Assembly (NCBI RefSeq): GCF_030272615.1
Contig: NC_081415.1
Location: 260,586,425 to 260,650,424 of the forward strand
Direction of reading: 5' to 3'
DNA from: Cryptomeria japonica
Taxonomy: Eukaryota > Streptophyta > Pinopsida > Cupressales > Cupressaceae
Length of the DNA stretch: 64,000 nt
A program made the position numbers and the translations under genes. The first letter of the stretch is position 1; the number at the start of each line of letters is the position of its first letter. Positions 10,101 through 21,649 of the stretch are shown here, in pieces. The notes beneath the pieces were generated by a model, which worked only from the letters and a program-made list of their open reading frames with translations, did not search any database and was not told where the DNA came from.

Positions 10101-11734
10101 AGTCAAGACCATTCCTCGGTATGTCAAGTTGAATCATGATCCTAAGCAGATCATAGGAGATAAGGATGCAGGAATTCTTACAAGAAGAAAGATCAGAGAA
10201 AACCCATGTATGATCTCTGAATTTGAGCCTAAATCATTCAAAGAGGCTCATAAAGATGAAGATTGGATCAAGGCAATGGAAGAGGAACTTGACCAGATAG
10301 AGAAAAATGGCACATGGTCCTTGGTACCTAGACCGGAACATAAAAATGTCATTGGTACCAAATGGGTTTTTAGAAAGAAGTTGAATGAGGATGGCACAGT
10401 GATTAGGAATAAAGCCAGACTGGTGTGCAAAGGATATGCTCAAGAAGAAGGAGAAGACTATGGAGAAACCTTTGCTCGTGTAGCCAGATTGGAAGGAGTT
10501 CGTATGCTTCTTGCATATGCAGCTTTTAAAGGATTCAAGGTACATCAAATGGATGTAAAATCTGCATTCCTAAATGGTGTGCCTGAAGAGGAGGTGTATA
10601 TAGAGAAACCAGATGGGTTTTCCCTATTTGAAGACAGTGATGTGGTGTGCAGGCTACATAAAGCCTTATATGGTCTAAAGCAGGCACCTAGAGCATGGTA
10701 TGAATGTCTACATTCCCATCTTGTGATGATTGGATTTGAGAGAACAAGTGAAGATAGTAATATCTACTTAAAGTTTGAAGGAGATCAGATCCTGATCTAT
10801 GAGGTTTTTGTTGATGACATTATCTTTGGTGGAGATGACAAGATGAGTCATGAGTTTGCTGATGAGATGAAGAAAGAGTTTGAGATGTCACTCGTAGGGG
10901 AGATTAAGTTCTTCATTGGACTGCAGATCCAGCAGATGAAAGATGGAATCTTTATCACTCAGTCCAAATATGTCAAAGAGGTGTTGAAGACCTTTGGCAT
11001 GGAAGATAGCAAACCAGTTGGTACACTGATGGTGACCGGTTGCAAATTGTCAAAAGAGGATGATTCTGCACTGGTTGATGAGAAGGAATATCGATCAATG
11101 ATTGGTAAGTTGCATTATGTAGTGCATAGCAGACCGGATATTGCACATGCAGTTGGCATTACTGCAAGGTTCTAGAAAAGTCCAAGAGAATCCCACTTGG
11201 TTGTAGTCAAGTGGATTCTTAGGTATCTGAAGGGAATAGTTGACTATGGATTGTGGTACCCATACAACAATGATTTCATTCTGAAAGTATTCATAGATGC
11301 TGACTAGGTAGGTAATGTGGATGACCGAAAAAGCACAACTGGTGGTGCATTCTTTCTCGGTGGTAGACTGGTCTCATGGATGAGTAAAAAATAGAGTTGT
11401 ATCTCTTAGTCTATAGCGGAAGCGGAGCATGTTGCAGCTTTCATGAACTGCACTCAGACAATCTAGATGAAGCATGTTTTAAATGGTAAGTATATTCTAT
11501 GATAACACGAGTGCTATCAATATTTCAAAGAATTTGGTTTTACATTCTAGAACCAAGCATTTTGAGCTTAAGTATCATTTCTTGAGGGAAAAGGTTCAGA
11601 ATAAAGAGATTGCACTGGAACATGTTTCCAGTAAGGAGCAGTTAGCAGACATATTCACCAAGCCTCTCCCAAAGGCTACATTTGTGCATTTAAGAGGTGA
11701 ATTGGGAGTACTGCCCCTTCAGGAGGTGACCTAA
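10101..11734 (+). pseudogene. copia A reverse transcriptase and RNase H (stops, frameshift)
   Basis: RT (RVT_2) runs from WIKAMEEELDQIEKNGTW near 10263 to about 11000, with [35 protein letters not shown] and the active site as FVDD (Tyr replaced by Phe) near 10807-10818. The linker to RNase H is broken by TAG at 11173, shared with element B. The RNase H domain has DADW-to-stop (TAG 11305), further stops at 11392, 11407 (shared with B) and 11464, then a 26-bp deletion near 11482 relative to B that shifts the frame. The last segment, 11483-11734, keeps DNTSAI, RTKHFELKYH and ADIFTKPL. Together these would copy element RNA into DNA; this copy is dead. Confidence 0.9.
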
Positions 11735-11947
11735 AAGTATTTGTTCCACATCAGTCAAATTTTTGTTGATTGATGTGTTGAAGGATGCTACTCCTTAGAG
11801 GGAGAAGCATAATGGAATAGGGATGCTTGTGCCTCCACTTTGGCATTGTTGTCAAAGGGGGAGAAGAAGTGAAGTGGAGAAGATATCTGCAAAAAATGGG
11901 GGAGAAGATGTGAAGTGGAGAGATATCTTTGTATATTGCCATCAATG

Positions 11948-11961
11948 CCAAAGGGGGAGAT
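11948..11961 (+). promoter_or_regulatory. polypurine tract of copia A
   Basis: CCAAAGGGGGAGAT lies directly against the 3' LTR start at 11962. It primes plus-strand DNA synthesis. The surrounding AATGCCAAAGGGGGAGAT is identical in element C (57061-57078). Confidence 0.9.
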
Positions 11962-13429
11962 TGTTGGCATTATGTGAACCAGTATGAGGACATAATGATA
12001 TTGTATGTTGTCATTGATGTCAATATGTGATATGATGTGAACCAGCATATGTGATATGTGAGAAGAGAGAACCGGCATATGTGTGAACTGGTATATATGC
12101 CAAAGTGAAGCGGTATATTTGTTCAAGGTGAACCGACATGTAGTTATGGGAACCGGCACATGGAAGCATTGTATGACTACCAGTTGGTAGGTAGTTTCCA
12201 CTTCAAGATTTCTAGTTGGAATACCTCAAGCCTATGTGACTCAATCGGTGATCTTTGTGTGATGAGTTAGCAGTATAACAGAGAACAGATCATGTTGCCA
12301 CGTAAGCCCAGTGCGCGTGAAGGATCTTGTATGAAGAAGACTATCCCTATCCACCTTGGGAATGTGTGAAGTTTGTTAAACGGTGATAACGCATGATGGG
12401 TTATCAGCCGCCATGAAATCGGTGGATAATGGACGATGGCGAATGTCTTGAGATCGATTCAAGATTGTTGCATTTAATGTAGTATGATCCAATGGTCAGG
12501 ATTGAACCGCTTGAATTGCTTAACTTAATAGGTTTAGGGTTTAGGGTCTTTGCTACCGACCTGTCTATTTTCTATAAGGTCGATGTTGTGTTTCTTTCTA
12601 AAGTTGTTGGCAAAAGTTGTATGTGTGTATCCAAGGGAAGTGATACGTGATTCTTTCCAGACCAAAGGAGAGAAGAGATACCTACAAAGTGAATGTGCAG
12701 AAGGTGAAGAGAAGCCAAAACGGATTTGCATTAGCATTGAGTGTTGTTACCAAATCATTTTTATTCCTGTTAGTTATTGAGTTCTAGGAAGCTATAGAGC
12801 TCTAGAGATCCTTTAGCTATTGAGTTCATGAAATCGTCTAACAAGGTAACCCTAACTAGGTTCAACCCTTAACCGGGTATTGTAGCCATCCCTTAACCGG
12901 GTGATCCCTAACAGGATCGGTTCCTAGCAGAACCTATTGTAATGTCTTTAACCGGACAAGGCTCCTAATAGAGTGAACTTCTAAAGAGTTCAAAAAGAAG
13001 CTTGTGGGTATTCATCCCCACTGTGGTTTTTCCCAGTTGGGTTTCCATGTGAAAATATGTGTGTCATGTCTGATGCTTTTATCTTGTGATGCTTTGTTAC
13101 TGTCTGTTAAGCATATGATGGTTCTATGTTTTATGCCTGTCTATAAAACATATTGAACTAACTATTGAGAAGAGATACCTATTCATACATGAGGGTGTAA
13201 TGGTACTATAGTATTGAGCTAAGAGGAAAGCTAAGTGAGTAACCGGTTTATGATTGTTTTAGTAGTTTAGGGTCTTACCAATTGCACTCTGTTTCAACCA
13301 GTGTCACTGTTTGCCAGTCATTTGGAGTATTTGTTGTCAAACTGGTTTCAGACTGTATTTTTATCTATATTGATTCACCCCCCCCTCTTAGTACCAGTTT
13401 GGTACTATTCATTCATCATTGAGTTATCA
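11962..13429 (+). repeat. copia A 3' LTR
   Basis: 1,468 bp, matching the 5' LTR end to end except for scattered substitutions, a ~97-bp gap near 12770 and a small gap near 13168. It ends GAGTTATCA and is followed by the GTTGT target duplication. Confidence 0.95.
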
Positions 13430-13434
13430 GTTGT

Positions 13435-14308
13435 GTACTTGAATTTGGCAGTAAAATGTCGAGACGAAGTCGCTCTATGAATTTGATGAAAAGTTGTTTG
13501 GATCATGGCAGGAATGTACATGGTCCTCTGAAAAATCCACAAAACAAAAAGGGTTTTTCCACCTCTGCAAATGAAGCCTGAATTTGAAAGTACAGTTGTG
13601 CACTTGCAACCTACACACAGAAAAGAGAGGAAAATGTGTTGGGATTGGGGTTTTTCCTTTAGGTCAAACCCCATATTTGGAATTAACCAAGTAATGAAAG
13701 AAAGTACTTGCAAGTAGATGTAAATGAAAGACTGGATTGTAGATCACCTCAAGGGAGGTTGAAGTAGAAATGTTGATAGAAATGATTGTATGGAATCGTA
13801 TGTTAAAATCAATCTCCTCTTCAATGGTTGAATCCTTGACTTGAATGCAACACCTAGCCTTGAAGGGAGACTTAAGAATGCTCAAAGTTGGAAAAGATCA
13901 CTTGAATGCTTAAATGATTGATCGCTTATGCAACTTGGATCTCTCCAATTTTGACCTATCCAACCTATGCAAATGAGAGAGAAAATGCCCCCTTAAATAC
14001 ATGTTTGAAAGATTTGAATTTCATCACGAACCGACATCGGGGAGATTTCCCACTCACTATACAACCCACAATGCATGTTCTAGGAAAGTCCTGCCCCAAA
14101 ATAGGGTAGGGATAGGGGCACCACACCCCTATCCTACCCCTTTCTCTAGGGAAGAGTGAGAATAGAGTGATTCAAAGGCCAAGGGAGAAGTTGTTTTCGC
14201 AAGCCGAGCACTCACCAGTCTCTAATCAGGCTAGAGGATTCGAATTCACGTGTGTGAGGACCCTAATGCAGTCATAAATTGCTAGGGTCATAATTTTATG
14301 ACACTACA
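13435..14308 (-). repeat. gypsy LTR, part 2 of 2
   Basis: Continuation of the LTR interrupted at 6081. It ends ACACTACA at 14308, i.e. the LTR begins TGTAGTGTCATAA on the minus strand, close to TGTAGCATCC of the 39430 element. Shared segments include GTAGGGTAGG-type and GAGCGACT...CGACATTTT blocks. Confidence 0.7.
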
Positions 14309-14524
14309 CTACTATCTCGAATTGAAGGGAACATGAGGGGTTTCTTCAACATGCACGTATCGCAATGCCTAAGTCAACAAGTAGAAGGTTTTTGGTCTCT
14401 AAGCACAAAGGTTTTTAGTCAAGGCATTTGTTTGGGTGGGCATTGATCTGATGAATTTAATTGTCGCTATGCCATTCCACCACCCATTTCTTGTAACTTT
14501 CATCACAAGTACATTTGATTATAG
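14309..14524. other. short spacer, content unknown
   Basis: 216 bases between the gypsy LTR end and the TATAG-flanked block. No coding or repeat signal recognised. Its last five bases (TATAG, 14520-14524) are the target duplication of the next insertion; the older host sequence continues at 18907. Confidence 0.5.
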
Positions 14525-17500
14525 TGTAATGCCCATACCCTAGTTAGACTTGTAAAACCCGTTTGACCATGATTGACTTCCTATGTGGCATTCTTGAAAG
14601 GTAGGTTAACCATGGTGAAATGCGTAGTTTAGATAATATAAATAACTGTGTATACTTATTATTGTGCTTTTGCATCGATTCTCGTGTAAATGTAATTGTT
14701 CCTAACCCTTGTGATAAATCTTGAGGTAACGCCTTCATTGAATATGTATATGTATATGCATGCTTGTATGAATTCATGGGTGCAAGAGATTGCAGGTACA
14801 ACACCGCTTAGGGCAAGGTTCATCTCCTTTGGGATTTGCAAGGTTGAGTATGCCTCTTTCATCTTTAGAATTCGGATTTGGTGGTCATATAACTCTCACC
14901 TTGCCTTAGCCATGGTTAGGTGAGCATCGTGTGTGGATTCGTGGGGCTTGTTTTTCATTGGGATGCATGTCGAGAGATTTGGAAGACTTCCTCGATTTGC
15001 GTGCCTTGCGCGAGGTAAGTGGAGTTTGTTATCCTAAGTATTAAATTCAATTTAATGAGTAGACATACACATTAGTGATATAGAAATCTAAATAGGTAGT
15101 TTCTTCTATACGAGTAATCGTTAATTTAAAGGGATTGCTTTAATTATTATTGTAGCAAGCTTAAGGTATTTAACTTGGTTTAGTGTGCTCATTTACGCAT
15201 TTGTAACATTTACGCATTTGTAGTTGAGAAGTTAGAATAAATAAGACTCTTGCATTAGATTAGTCATTTATTTAAAGATGTCGCTTTATTATGTTATAGC
15301 GAGTTAATTTAATAGCTAATTTTAAAATAATGAATTTAATGAGTTATGCGTTTTGGAAAGGAAAAATTTAAAGTCATTTGGGAGATAGAAATAAATTACT
15401 CATTTTCGCATTTTGGAAGAAAAAGGGTAAATTATTATTAATTAAACGAAATTATTTCCTTTTTACTTGAAAAGTCGATATAGTATAAAAGTTTGATTTT
15501 TAGAAAATTAAATTAATCAAAATATAAAGTGTTGGCTTAAGTGATATGAAGAAATTTAAAATTAGAGTTAAATAAGAAATGGAAGCTTTTTAATTTTAAA
15601 AGAAAAATGAATAAGAAGGATTGAATAGTGGGTTCCATTTTGATTTTCATTTATCTTATTTTAAAAAAAAAAATGCCTAATTTTGAAATTGAAAATTAGG
15701 GCAAAATTAGGGTTTCTCTTTTTAACCTAGTTTTGTAAACATTTTGGGGGCTCTCTCTTTTGGGGGGGATTTTTCTGGAAAAAATGGGGATTGGGGGATT
15801 TTTGGAAAAGGATGGAGTCTTAGAGCAGCAGATTTGGGGAGCTCTTCATCAAGATTCTTGCCCGGAATGCATATGAGGTAGGATTCGAATCTACATTTCT
15901 ATTTCTTGTTGAAAAAAAAAAAAAGAGAGAGGATATTACTCATGAATGTGTTTTTCTTTGAAGAATAGTTGCAGTTGTTCTTTTAAGCTTGGTTGGTTTA
16001 GAATGAAGTTTCGTTCTTAATAGATTTTGTGTTTAAACTTGATGAGGAAATATAGTTTTCCCATAATGAAGTCTTTTTCTTTGGAAAAATCTGATAAAAG
16101 AATGGGGCTGTGAATAAGAAATGAATAAAAGAAAAATAATAATAGTAAATACAAAATGGGAGATTTCTGGAAAATATAAAGGCTGGGATTTTCTTTCAAA
16201 AATGGGGGATTGCTGGTTAAGGCTTTAAATCCCTGTCTCAGGCTGCGTGGTGTGTTTTGGGAACCTGTTATTTGTTTTTGTTTACTGATTTTAAATGTTA
16301 TAAAAAATATATATATACATAGATTCAATAAATTAAACTGGACTGCACATTTTTGGTAGGTTCGGACTGTGTCTGTTATTGAAAGTTTAACAGAAAAATT
16401 TAAAAAAAAAAAATAAGAAAAAAAAATGAAACTTACCATAGCCCAACCCCCTCCCCACGCTGCCATGGCAGCACTGCTACCAGTTGGTAGCAGCGCTACC
16501 AGAGGTAGCGGACTGCTACCAAATGGTAGCAGCGCTACCAAAGGTAGCGGCCTGCTACCATTTGGTAGCAGCGCTACCAATGGTAGCTTGGGCTGCCAAA
16601 GGGGGAGGGCCCACGTGACCTTCCCTCCATTTTTATTTTGAAAAAAGTCTTTTTTTTATTATTTTATTTTATTTTTATTATATATTAATTGACATCTTTT
16701 TTTTATTATTATGTATGAATTAATAAGTGAAGTGAAATTAATGAGAGGAGATAAATTTAGTTAAGAAGTTTTAAATTCAATTCTCTTTCATATTATCTAA
16801 TTTTAAATTCAGCTTTCTATTATATTATTTAATTCCAGGTTAGCAAATAATATTTGGATTTAGATAACCATCACTTGGTAGATTTATATTTCATTTATAG
16901 TTATTGATTTCTTTTGATTTTGACATGCTCAGGTATTACACATTATTAACATGGGTTAATTATTAATGATGGATTAATGTGAAGTTTTAAATAAAAGTTA
17001 ATCTAACAAAACCATAAACTTGAAACGACATTAATGGATAGAAATGATATGGAAAAAAAACGAATACCTCTTCTGGATGTTGTCCTTGCAGATTAAATTG
17101 CTGTAATAAAATTTGGTTAGGTAATAGTGAGTCTGATATGCTAGTGTTTGGTCATAAGTCGGTCAAACCCCTAGTTAGGGTACCATCAAACAAGAGAATC
17201 TAGGTTTGTTTGTTTTCTTTTGTTACGTTTCAATTTGACCCGCTTTTAAAAGGGATCACTATTAATAATCTATCGAGGTAGATGTTGAATAGTGTATGTG
17301 TTCGCCTAAAGGGCAGAGTTGTAAAGACATGTAAATGTGTAACCTTAACTATATTAAATGCCAGAGGGGTCTTGCAGTTGAGCAGACCCGGAGATGTAGC
17401 CCTTTAGGGGTGAACTCCGAGATCATTCCTGTGTTATGCGGTGTTTTAGTTTCCTTTGTTTCATGCTTTAAGTTATCATGTATGGTTGTTATCTTGTATC

Positions 17501-18901
17501 AGTGTATGATGGAAAATTAATGAATTTAAATCAAATGCACAAAATCAGACATCTTACGGAATGTAGTTATTTAGGTTCATAAAACATTGTAAATTATGAA
17601 TATGGCAAAGTATTTAAAATATGTTAATTAAAGTTGTAATAGTGGAAAGAATCTTGCTAGATTACATCATTGGATTAACTTGTTTTAAGCATGTAAGTCG
17701 AACGAATGTGAATGGGTAACAAGTTCGAATTAATGTTATAATTTCTAAGTTGAAATCTAAAGGATGAATCTCATATAGGTATTTACCTTCTTACCTTTGT
17801 AAATGAGTATCACCATGTTAATTGTAATTCACCTTATCAGATGAATTTACTTAGTTGTTTACATTTTAATCTTAACAAATAATCTTTTTCAGATTAATTT
17901 CATACAAGGGTGAACTCAACTAGTATCCATATTTGTAACCTTAATAAAAGAATTCCTTATGAATGCTAAAATTGGACTAAAATGGGAAATAATTGATTAG
18001 ATGTTTATACATAAAATCTTAGTAAAAGTATCTCTCTCATGTTAACTTCATTTAACAAAAAAGAGTGATATGCAATAAGACAATTGTATTTTAATCCTAA
18101 TAGAAGAACATCACTATGATCTTATTATTCTAATCTTGAAATGATAAATGTCATCTAGCTACCGATATTTTAATTTAGAGGATGCTCTTGTGTGTCCTAA
18201 TGCATATCCACCCTAATGAAATTAGTCCATTTAATTGCATTACTAAAACTTCAAATGAATTCTATGGCTACTCACATTTTACCTTTCATAAAAGAACTAC
18301 AACTCATTAGTTGGCTATGCATGAAATCAAATGAAGGGACCTCACTCTATTAATTGTAGTTAATCCTTAATGAATGAATCTCGTCTGATTAACCATACTT
18401 TTAATATTTAAGAAGGATATCGAATGTGGGTGGTTACCTTAAACCCAAATGAATGAACCTCATTATATTAAACGCTTGGAACCTATTTGGAGGCCTCTGA
18501 ATGAAATTATGAATTTAAGTGCATTGAATAAATAACCTATCAATGGCCTCCTAACCACCAAAGTAAATGAATGCATCCTAAAATTATGAGATGTCAAACC
18601 ATTGAACACATATATAATCAAGATCTATGCATTAGCACGTAATTAAGATATCCAGATTAATGGATCTAATGATGCAAGTTGAGTTAGGTGGAAGGTTATG
18701 TAATCGCGTTGGGAAACCTCTTAGGATCGTTTAGCCTTCCGCTGTGTTATCTAGTTAGAGATAACTTTGAGATAACTTCAAACTATCTTAATGTTGTATC
18801 TATTCATCAACGCTCTTAATTATTAATTAAAAAAAAATATTTACACTCTATTTGAGTGTTTTTAACTTAAACCCTTAGGGGTTTCCTGGCGGGGCATTAC
18901 A
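14525..18901. mobile_element. probable 4.4-kb solo LTR with TATAG target duplication
   Basis: The block starts TGTAATGCCC and ends GGGCATTACA, perfect 10-bp inverted termini of the TG...CA type, and is flanked by a perfect 5-bp duplication TATAG (14520-14524, 18902-18906). These are the marks of an LTR-retrotransposon insertion. I find no second copy of the terminal segments inside, no primer site, gag or polymerase, so a solo LTR left by recombination is the simplest reading. 4,377 bp is long but within the range of some plant gypsy groups with giant LTRs. Alternative: a non-autonomous element with short LTRs I failed to match. Boundaries are firm, interpretation less so. Confidence 0.7.
16476..16592. 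repeat. three tandem 39-bp units made of inverted GGTAGC/GCTACC words
   Basis: Units 16476-16514, 16515-16553 and 16554-16592 are each exactly 39 bp with the pattern GCTACC-4-GGTAGC-AGC-GCTACC-4-GGTAGC plus a tail. The spacers vary while the stems are conserved, so each unit can fold into two perfect 6-bp stem hairpins. It is GC-rich inside a strongly AT-rich block. The ORFs across it on both strands are by-products of the repeat. Confidence 0.95.
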
Positions 18902-19101
18902 TATAGTGGCTCGGAAGAGCTTGGCTTTAGCCTGTTGCCACTTTGGATCATTTTCGCCCACCAATGTTATGTGAAGTGCCAGACGGATTGAGAGGCAAGC
19001 CCACTTATAAGGGTAAAAACATGCAAGCAAAATAAGAGAAAACATGGCATACATGGTGTTCATTAATCCTTAGAAAGGAAGTGTGCAACTACTTTAAAAA
19101 T
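18902..19101. other. short spacer, content unknown
   Basis: 200 bases between two LTR-like blocks, starting with the TATAG duplication. No gene or repeat recognised. Confidence 0.5.
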
Positions 19102-19315
19102 TGTAGACACTCAATTTTGATGAAATTCTTTGGCCGCGTCCTGCAACAAACACATTAGTAGTTTGTGAATAAGTCTTCGTCAAACGTTTCGCCAAGGTGC
19201 TGCACAAATCATCAATAACATAGAAAGCCAAAATGCATGAAATAGAAAGAAATCATCATATTATGCAAGTAAAATTGACAAGTTATACCTTAGGTTCTAG
19301 CCTTGCACATGTGTA

Positions 19316-19445
19316 ATTTCAGGGCACACATGCACAAAACCACCTTGTACAAGCGTAGAAGTGCCCTGGACAGGCACAAAATCAAAGCACACAAGTGCAT
19401 AATCAGGGAACATGTGCGCAAAAGTGCAGTGCACTTGCAAAACAA
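19316..19445. repeat. degenerate CACANGCGCAAAA repeats, first cluster
   Basis: Five or six loosely repeated words of the form CACATGCACAAAA / ACAAGCGTAGAA / GTGCGCAAAA spaced about 25 bases. A second cluster is at 20030-20165. Confidence 0.6.
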
Positions 19446-20029
19446 TAAAATTTTCTCAGACAAAGGGTAAATTTTGCAAAATTAAAGCCATATCATGCAT
19501 GAAAACCCCAAAATTTGATGAAAATTGACCTGATTGGACTCTAAACCCCACTAAGATGGTAAAATTTTGTCCAAATATCAAAGACCCATGATGGATCTAT
19601 GCCAAAAATACCTAATGCACAAACAACGCCCTAAATTTCACAAGCTTATAATGCTCAAGACTGAAATGCAAGAGTTATGACCTAAAAAACCCTAATGACT
19701 AGAGTATGAGCATTAATTGTTCCTTAACAGACCTAATTAGGATATGTAAGTTCATTTTATCCCTAATTAGAATAATTGTACTTGAAATTGAAATAAAATG
19801 ATTAGATTGGAGTTCATTTTAGTGCCCAAATTTAAAAGTGTGAAGTTCTTTTTAACCCAATTGCATGAAAATTAAAAATGTGAGAGTTGTTGTTCATTAA
19901 CCAACCTAATTAGCACTATATGAGTTCATTTTAAGTCATGATTTATGACAATATAAATAAAATTGCAGATTAACAACTTTCAAAAGTATTAATGTAATCA
20001 AAATTTTGAATCTTGGAACTCAAAACCCT

Positions 20030-20165
20030 AATCTCTGCACAAGCGCAATTTTGGGCCACACAAGCACAAAATAGCCCAACACATGCACAAAAGCACCCAA
20101 CATAGGTGCAAAAGTACCCATCATAGGCATAGAAATAGCCTGCACAGGCGTAAAAGTCCCGGAGT
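20030..20165. repeat. degenerate CACANGCGCAAAA repeats, second cluster
   Basis: About six units of roughly 24 bases (such as CACAAGCGCAATTTTGGGC and ACATGCACAAAAGCACCC). On the minus strand the period creates a Cys/Tyr/Phe-rich repeating peptide, which I take to be accidental. Confidence 0.65.
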
Positions 20166-21510
20166 TGCTCAGAAATGGTGCTTTTTCTATAAATTGGACC
20201 TGCAAAACACTCCAAAAGCACTCAAAAGACAGAAATAGGTCAGTTCACGTCGAGTTCACCAAGAAAATGTAACTAGGAAAATAGGGGAAAGCATCAAAAT
20301 CATAACTATTAGGCAACCATGAACCTAATTGCTAATGAAATCCAATCCTAGAACATTCAATAAAGGAACAAAAGCATAACACAAAAACAAAGGTGCAAAC
20401 CATCCCAATGTGTTGCCTTAATTGACCTCCATTGTTTCTCTTTCTCCTCCAAATATGTGGACTTCACCTACAAAATGCAAATGTGAGCAAGGAAGCAAGG
20501 TTGTAAAGTGAAAATGACAAAATGAGGCTACTCAAATAGTGGTTGAGATTGACTGAAAAGAGAGATTGATTTATAGGCGAATTGGCGAAGACAAGAAATT
20601 AGCATGATTGAAAATAGAAGAAGAAACTTCATTTGAAAATTGGCAAATTGATTTCAAAAAGGTATGCTTGAATGACAAATTATGGCAAATTGATTGACAA
20701 GTTACTATGTCAAAATTATGACAAATTGAGATAAATTTAGGCCTCCAAATTATGACAAATTGGCCACTAATTTAGGTTTCAATTATGCCAAAAGAGAAGC
20801 ATGAAAAGTAGAGAAATTAGGGGGGGAAAGATAAGAGAGAAATTAGTGTGAAATTAAAATTAGCAAAATAGGTGGAAAAGAAGAATTAGAAATTAGGAAA
20901 ATGAAATTAGGTGAAATTAATTAATAAATATTGATTAATTAATTAATTCACAAAGAGGACATAATTAGCCAATTAAATGAAACATTTAATTGCGGCAAGA
21001 GGACCTATGATAAATAAAATAATTTATTTAACCTAGTGGGGAAATATCGAATAAGATTAAATGATTAAATCACTAAACCCTAGGAGATGGAATAGAAATG
21101 AAAGGATGACAATTAGGTGACGACAAGATTGAATGATTGACGCAATTGATACAAGGTCGATTTGATCATGATTAAATGATGAGAACTGATAATTGATAAA
21201 GTATCGACATTGTTTGAAAAGAATCAATGACAAATTGATCAATAATTGGCCAAGTATAAAATTGATAAGCGCCAATTGACGAGGACCAATGAATGATCGA
21301 TCCAAATTCATGAGAAATAATGATTGATTGAGATCAATGACAAATTGATCAAATATTAGTAAAAGGTCAACTTGATGAAGGTTGAATGACAAAAGACCAA
21401 TGATGAATCGATCGCAAATTGATAAGGAATTGACAAATTGATGATTGACAAGGATGCAAAATGATCCAAAATGGTTGATAATAGATCAAAGATTGTTTGA
21501 AATTGACAAA

Positions 21511-21649
21511 GACCAAGGAAAAAACCCTAATTCAACATCGAGAAGGGTTGATGATGCCCAATTGACAAGATCGGATTGACAATGATAAAGATTAAGGACA
21601 AAACCCTAATTCGACATCAAGAAGGGTTGATGATGCCCAATTGACAAGA
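21511..21649 (+). repeat. direct repeat, two copies about 80 bp apart
   Basis: Copy 1 at 21513-21570 and copy 2 at 21593-21649 share AACCCTAATTC-ACATC-AGAAGGGTTGATGATGCCCAATTGACAAGA with a few substitutions. Confidence 0.85.

Larger units (their letters stand above)
6082..13429 (+). mobile_element. copia retrotransposon A, full length but decayed
   Basis: A 7,348-bp element with LTRs 6082-7646 and 11962-13429, both starting TGTTGGCATTATGTGAAC and ending GAGTTATCA. A perfect 5-bp target duplication GTTGT flanks it (6077-6081, 13430-13434). Inside are a primer site matching initiator tRNA-Met (7649-7660), gag, protease, integrase, RT and RNase H in copia order, and a polypurine tract at 11948-11961. 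Pol reads in one frame from about 7750 to 11470 apart from stops; a 1-bp loss near 7745 and a 26-bp loss near 11482 (both relative to element B) shift the frame. The large integrase-RT acidic linker is retained, unlike in B. Confidence 0.95.
3150..14308 (-). mobile_element. Ty3/gypsy-type fragment on minus strand, its LTR split by copia A
   Basis: Read on the minus strand the order is LTR (14308 down to 13435, then 6081 down to 5775), primer-site-like sequence (5774-5756), leader, and gag (4720-3150). The LTR ends ACA on the plus side at 14308 and starts TGT at 5775; with copia A removed it is about 1,180 bp. It resembles the LTRs of the element at 39430-45550: shared blocks include the CCCCAAAATAGGGTAGG segment, a TAATGGTAAAA segment, and the sequence just outside the LTR (TTTTGGTAAACC here, TTTTGGTGAACC there). 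No protease or polymerase domain and no second LTR are visible at the low-coordinate side, so the element is truncated. Family assignment rests on the gag domain and LTR similarity. Confidence 0.75.

Noticed and set aside
5775-14308. Copia A and the gypsy fragment as one composite element
   Set aside because: The GTTGT duplication and opposite orientations show a nested insertion.
16017-16641. ORFs on both strands over the GGTAGC hairpin array
   Set aside because: Caused by the 39-bp period being a multiple of three; flanking translation is low-complexity and unlike a protein.
19970-20221. Minus-strand ORF with a repeated Tyr-Phe-Cys-Ala-Cys peptide
   Set aside because: Tracks a degenerate 24-base DNA repeat inside a non-coding LTR-like block; no start context or homology.
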